From Pseudomonadota bacterium (GTDB lineage: Bacteria; Pseudomonadota; Alphaproteobacteria; Rhizobiales; Aestuariivirgaceae), in contig JAEKFU010000295.1 in NCBI GenBank assembly GCA_016522385.1, positions 1 to 15,349 of the forward strand: a DNA stretch of 15,349 nt. The letters are read 5' to 3'. Made by a program: the position numbers and the translations under genes. The notes beneath the pieces were generated by a model. It did no database searches. It worked only from the letters and a program-made list of their open reading frames with translations, and was not told the DNA's origin. Positions 14,308 to 15,349 of this stretch are shown in pieces (position 1 is the first letter of the stretch; every line of letters begins with the position of its first letter).

Positions 14308-15023
14308 CCATCTAAAATAATCGGCAAATTTCGCTCGATGGTTATTTCTTGTGTGTTGAGCGAGCACCCATAGGCGATCGCCTCCACGCCGACATCACGT
14401 GCATGCTTAAAGGCCTTTAAATAAGCAGGATCGATGTCACTTGCAAACGTCAATCTGTCGGCATCGGCACGTTGGACGAGATAGAACATCACCGCACGGG
14501 CGCCCTGTTCGACCATTTTGCTCATTTCCATCAGATGCTTGGCACCGCGCGCCGTGACGCCGTCGGGAAATTCGGCAAGGCCCGCGTGGCGCAGCAAGGT
14601 GACGTTTTTGACTTCCACATAACACGCCGGCCGGTCATCGGCCTCAAGCAGTATGTCGATACGGCTGTTGGTACCGTACTTCACTTCGTTGCGTAGGTTC
14701 GTGTAGCCAGTTAGCTCAGCGATGCTACCATCTCCGACGGCTTCGCTTACGATCGTGTTGGGGCGACCGGTATTCAATCCGACCAATGCCGTGCCGCGGC
14801 TGGTTGTGACCTCAACCATTTCCCAGGTATGGCGGTATTTGCGTTTTGGATTGTCCGATGTGGTCAACCAGACCGGATTGCCGGGATCAACAAGGCCCAT
14901 CATGGAGCCAGTGTTCGGACAACTCGCGGTAACAGCTTGACCGTCATCCAGCACAATGTCTGCCAGAAAACGCTTGTAGCGTTTGGTTAGTGTGCCGCGT
15001 TCGAGAGGTGTTGCGAACTTCAT
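14304..15023 (-). CDS. sfsA: SfsA family protein (sugar fermentation stimulation protein homologue)
   Basis: A 239-residue SfsA homologue of normal length. Typical blocks are VTASCPNTGSMMGL near the start, VGLNTGRPN at about 81-89, and RIDILL...CYVEVKNVTL. The last forms a PD-(D/E)xK nuclease-like signature, with Asp123, Glu137 and Lys139. The N-terminal half is the OB-like nucleic-acid-binding region of the family. The true function is uncertain; the name comes from maltose regulation in E. coli. It is the first gene of the minus-strand operon, with an ATGA overlap into map and a divergent CinA-like gene 112 bases upstream. Confidence 0.95.
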   Translation of the reverse strand: MKFATPLERGTLTKRYKRFLADIVLDDGQAVTASCPNTGSMMGLVDPGNPVWLTTSDNPKRKYRHTWEMVEVTTSRGTALVGLNTGRPNTIVSEAVGDGSIAELTGYTNLRNEVKYGTNSRIDILLEADDRPACYVEVKNVTLLRHAGLAEFPDGVTARGAKHLMEMSKMVEQGARAVMFYLVQRADADRLTFASDIDPAYLKAFKHARDVGVEAIAYGCSLNTQEITIERNLPIILDG

Positions 15024-15135
15024 TGCTGTTGCGTTTAATTGCCTGCTTCTTTGCCCTTTGTGCTGCTAAAAGGCAATTCCAATTCTAACCGGTCATGGCG
15101 GTGTGGCCAGTCCATAAATTGAGTGGTGCACGAAA
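15024..15135. promoter_or_regulatory. Divergent sfsA / cinA-like intergenic region
   Basis: A 112-base gap that must contain the promoters of both divergent genes. I see no strong -35/-10 pair, and only short AT-rich stretches such as AATTCCAATTC near 15075. No ORF or stable hairpin is evident. Confidence 0.35.
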
Positions 15136-15349
15136 ATGGCCGAATCCGTACATTCAATTCCGACGGCCGCCGTGCTGCTGATTGGCGATGAAATACTGTC
15201 TGGGCGGACCAAAGACAAGAACCTCGGTTACATCGCCGACTTCTTGACCGCGCGCGGCATCGATTTGAAGGAGGCTAGGCTGGTCTGCGACGACGAAGCG
15301 GACATTGTCGATGCACTAAATGCGCTGCGCAATCGATACACCTATGTGT
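15136..15349 (+). CDS. CinA-like MPT-binding domain protein (3' partial)
   Basis: 71 codons are visible before the window ends. The N-terminus reads AAVLLIGDEILSGRTKDKN (residues 11-29), the hallmark of the COG1058 CinA/MoaB-Mog-like domain, then the NLGYIADFLTARGID helix and the LVCDDEADIVDAL segment of the same fold. Family members act as nucleotide pyrophosphatases or deamidases (full CinA) or as short stand-alone domains of about 250 residues. The part beyond the window decides which. ATG 15136 is chosen because the family motif starts about ten residues later. The gene is divergent from sfsA. Confidence 0.88.
   Translation, partial: MAESVHSIPTAAVLLIGDEILSGRTKDKNLGYIADFLTARGIDLKEARLVCDDEADIVDALNALRNRYTYV

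Noticed and set aside
14308..14367. Extended start of map
   Set aside because: It lies inside sfsA; ATG 14307 overlaps the sfsA stop as ATGA and gives the usual length.
1..15349. CRISPR arrays, tRNA or rRNA genes, insertion sequences, phage or toxin-antitoxin genes
   Set aside because: No regularly spaced direct repeats, cloverleaf-like segments, transposase motifs or paired small toxin/antitoxin ORFs were seen.

Overview
The window looks like the chromosome of an alphaproteobacterium, most likely Hyphomicrobiales/Rhizobiales. Three things suggest this: moderately high GC coding sequence, a form II cox (molybdenum hydroxylase) cluster, and a compact sfsA-map-radC block next to a divergent CinA/MPT-binding gene. 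The taxonomic call is an inference from gene content and sequence character, not from a marker gene.

Layout. (1) 1-2818, + strand: the 3' part of a CoxL-type large subunit (its start lies left of the window) and the complete FAD subunit CoxM. The active-site loop reads AYRGAGR, which marks form II (CODH-like) rather than the Cu-binding AYxCSFR of form I. The 2Fe-2S subunit CoxS is not in the window; in form II clusters (S-L-M order) it should lie just upstream. (2) 2819-7182: a block of about 4.3 kb in mixed orientation that separates the structural genes from the maturation genes. It holds a coiled-coil protein with an N-terminal hydrophobic export or anchor segment (-), a 0.5 kb AT-richer non-coding stretch dense in inverted repeats, an exported type-1 copper cupredoxin (+), and a 14-TM DHA2-type MFS transporter (-). 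(3) 7183-11958, + strand: a tightly packed maturation operon. It encodes a CoxD-type MoxR AAA+ ATPase, a CoxE-type VWA protein, an XdhC-N domain protein, an XdhC Rossmann-domain protein, an MPT-binding (MoeA/CinA-like) protein and a MocA-like cytidylyltransferase. Three of the junctions are ATGA or GTGA stop/start overlaps. (4) 11941-15023, - strand: sfsA, map, a radC-family gene and a six-TM protein of unknown function. (5) 15136-end, +: the start of a CinA/MPT-binding-domain gene, cut by the window edge.

How the parts fit: MocA would make the cytosine dinucleotide form of the molybdenum cofactor (MCD), XdhC-type proteins would hold or sulfurate it, and CoxD/CoxE would act in late assembly of the Mo active site of the CoxSLM hydroxylase. 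The cupredoxin and coiled-coil genes inside the cluster have no established role there. They, and the structured non-coding stretch between them, are the least explained part of the window.
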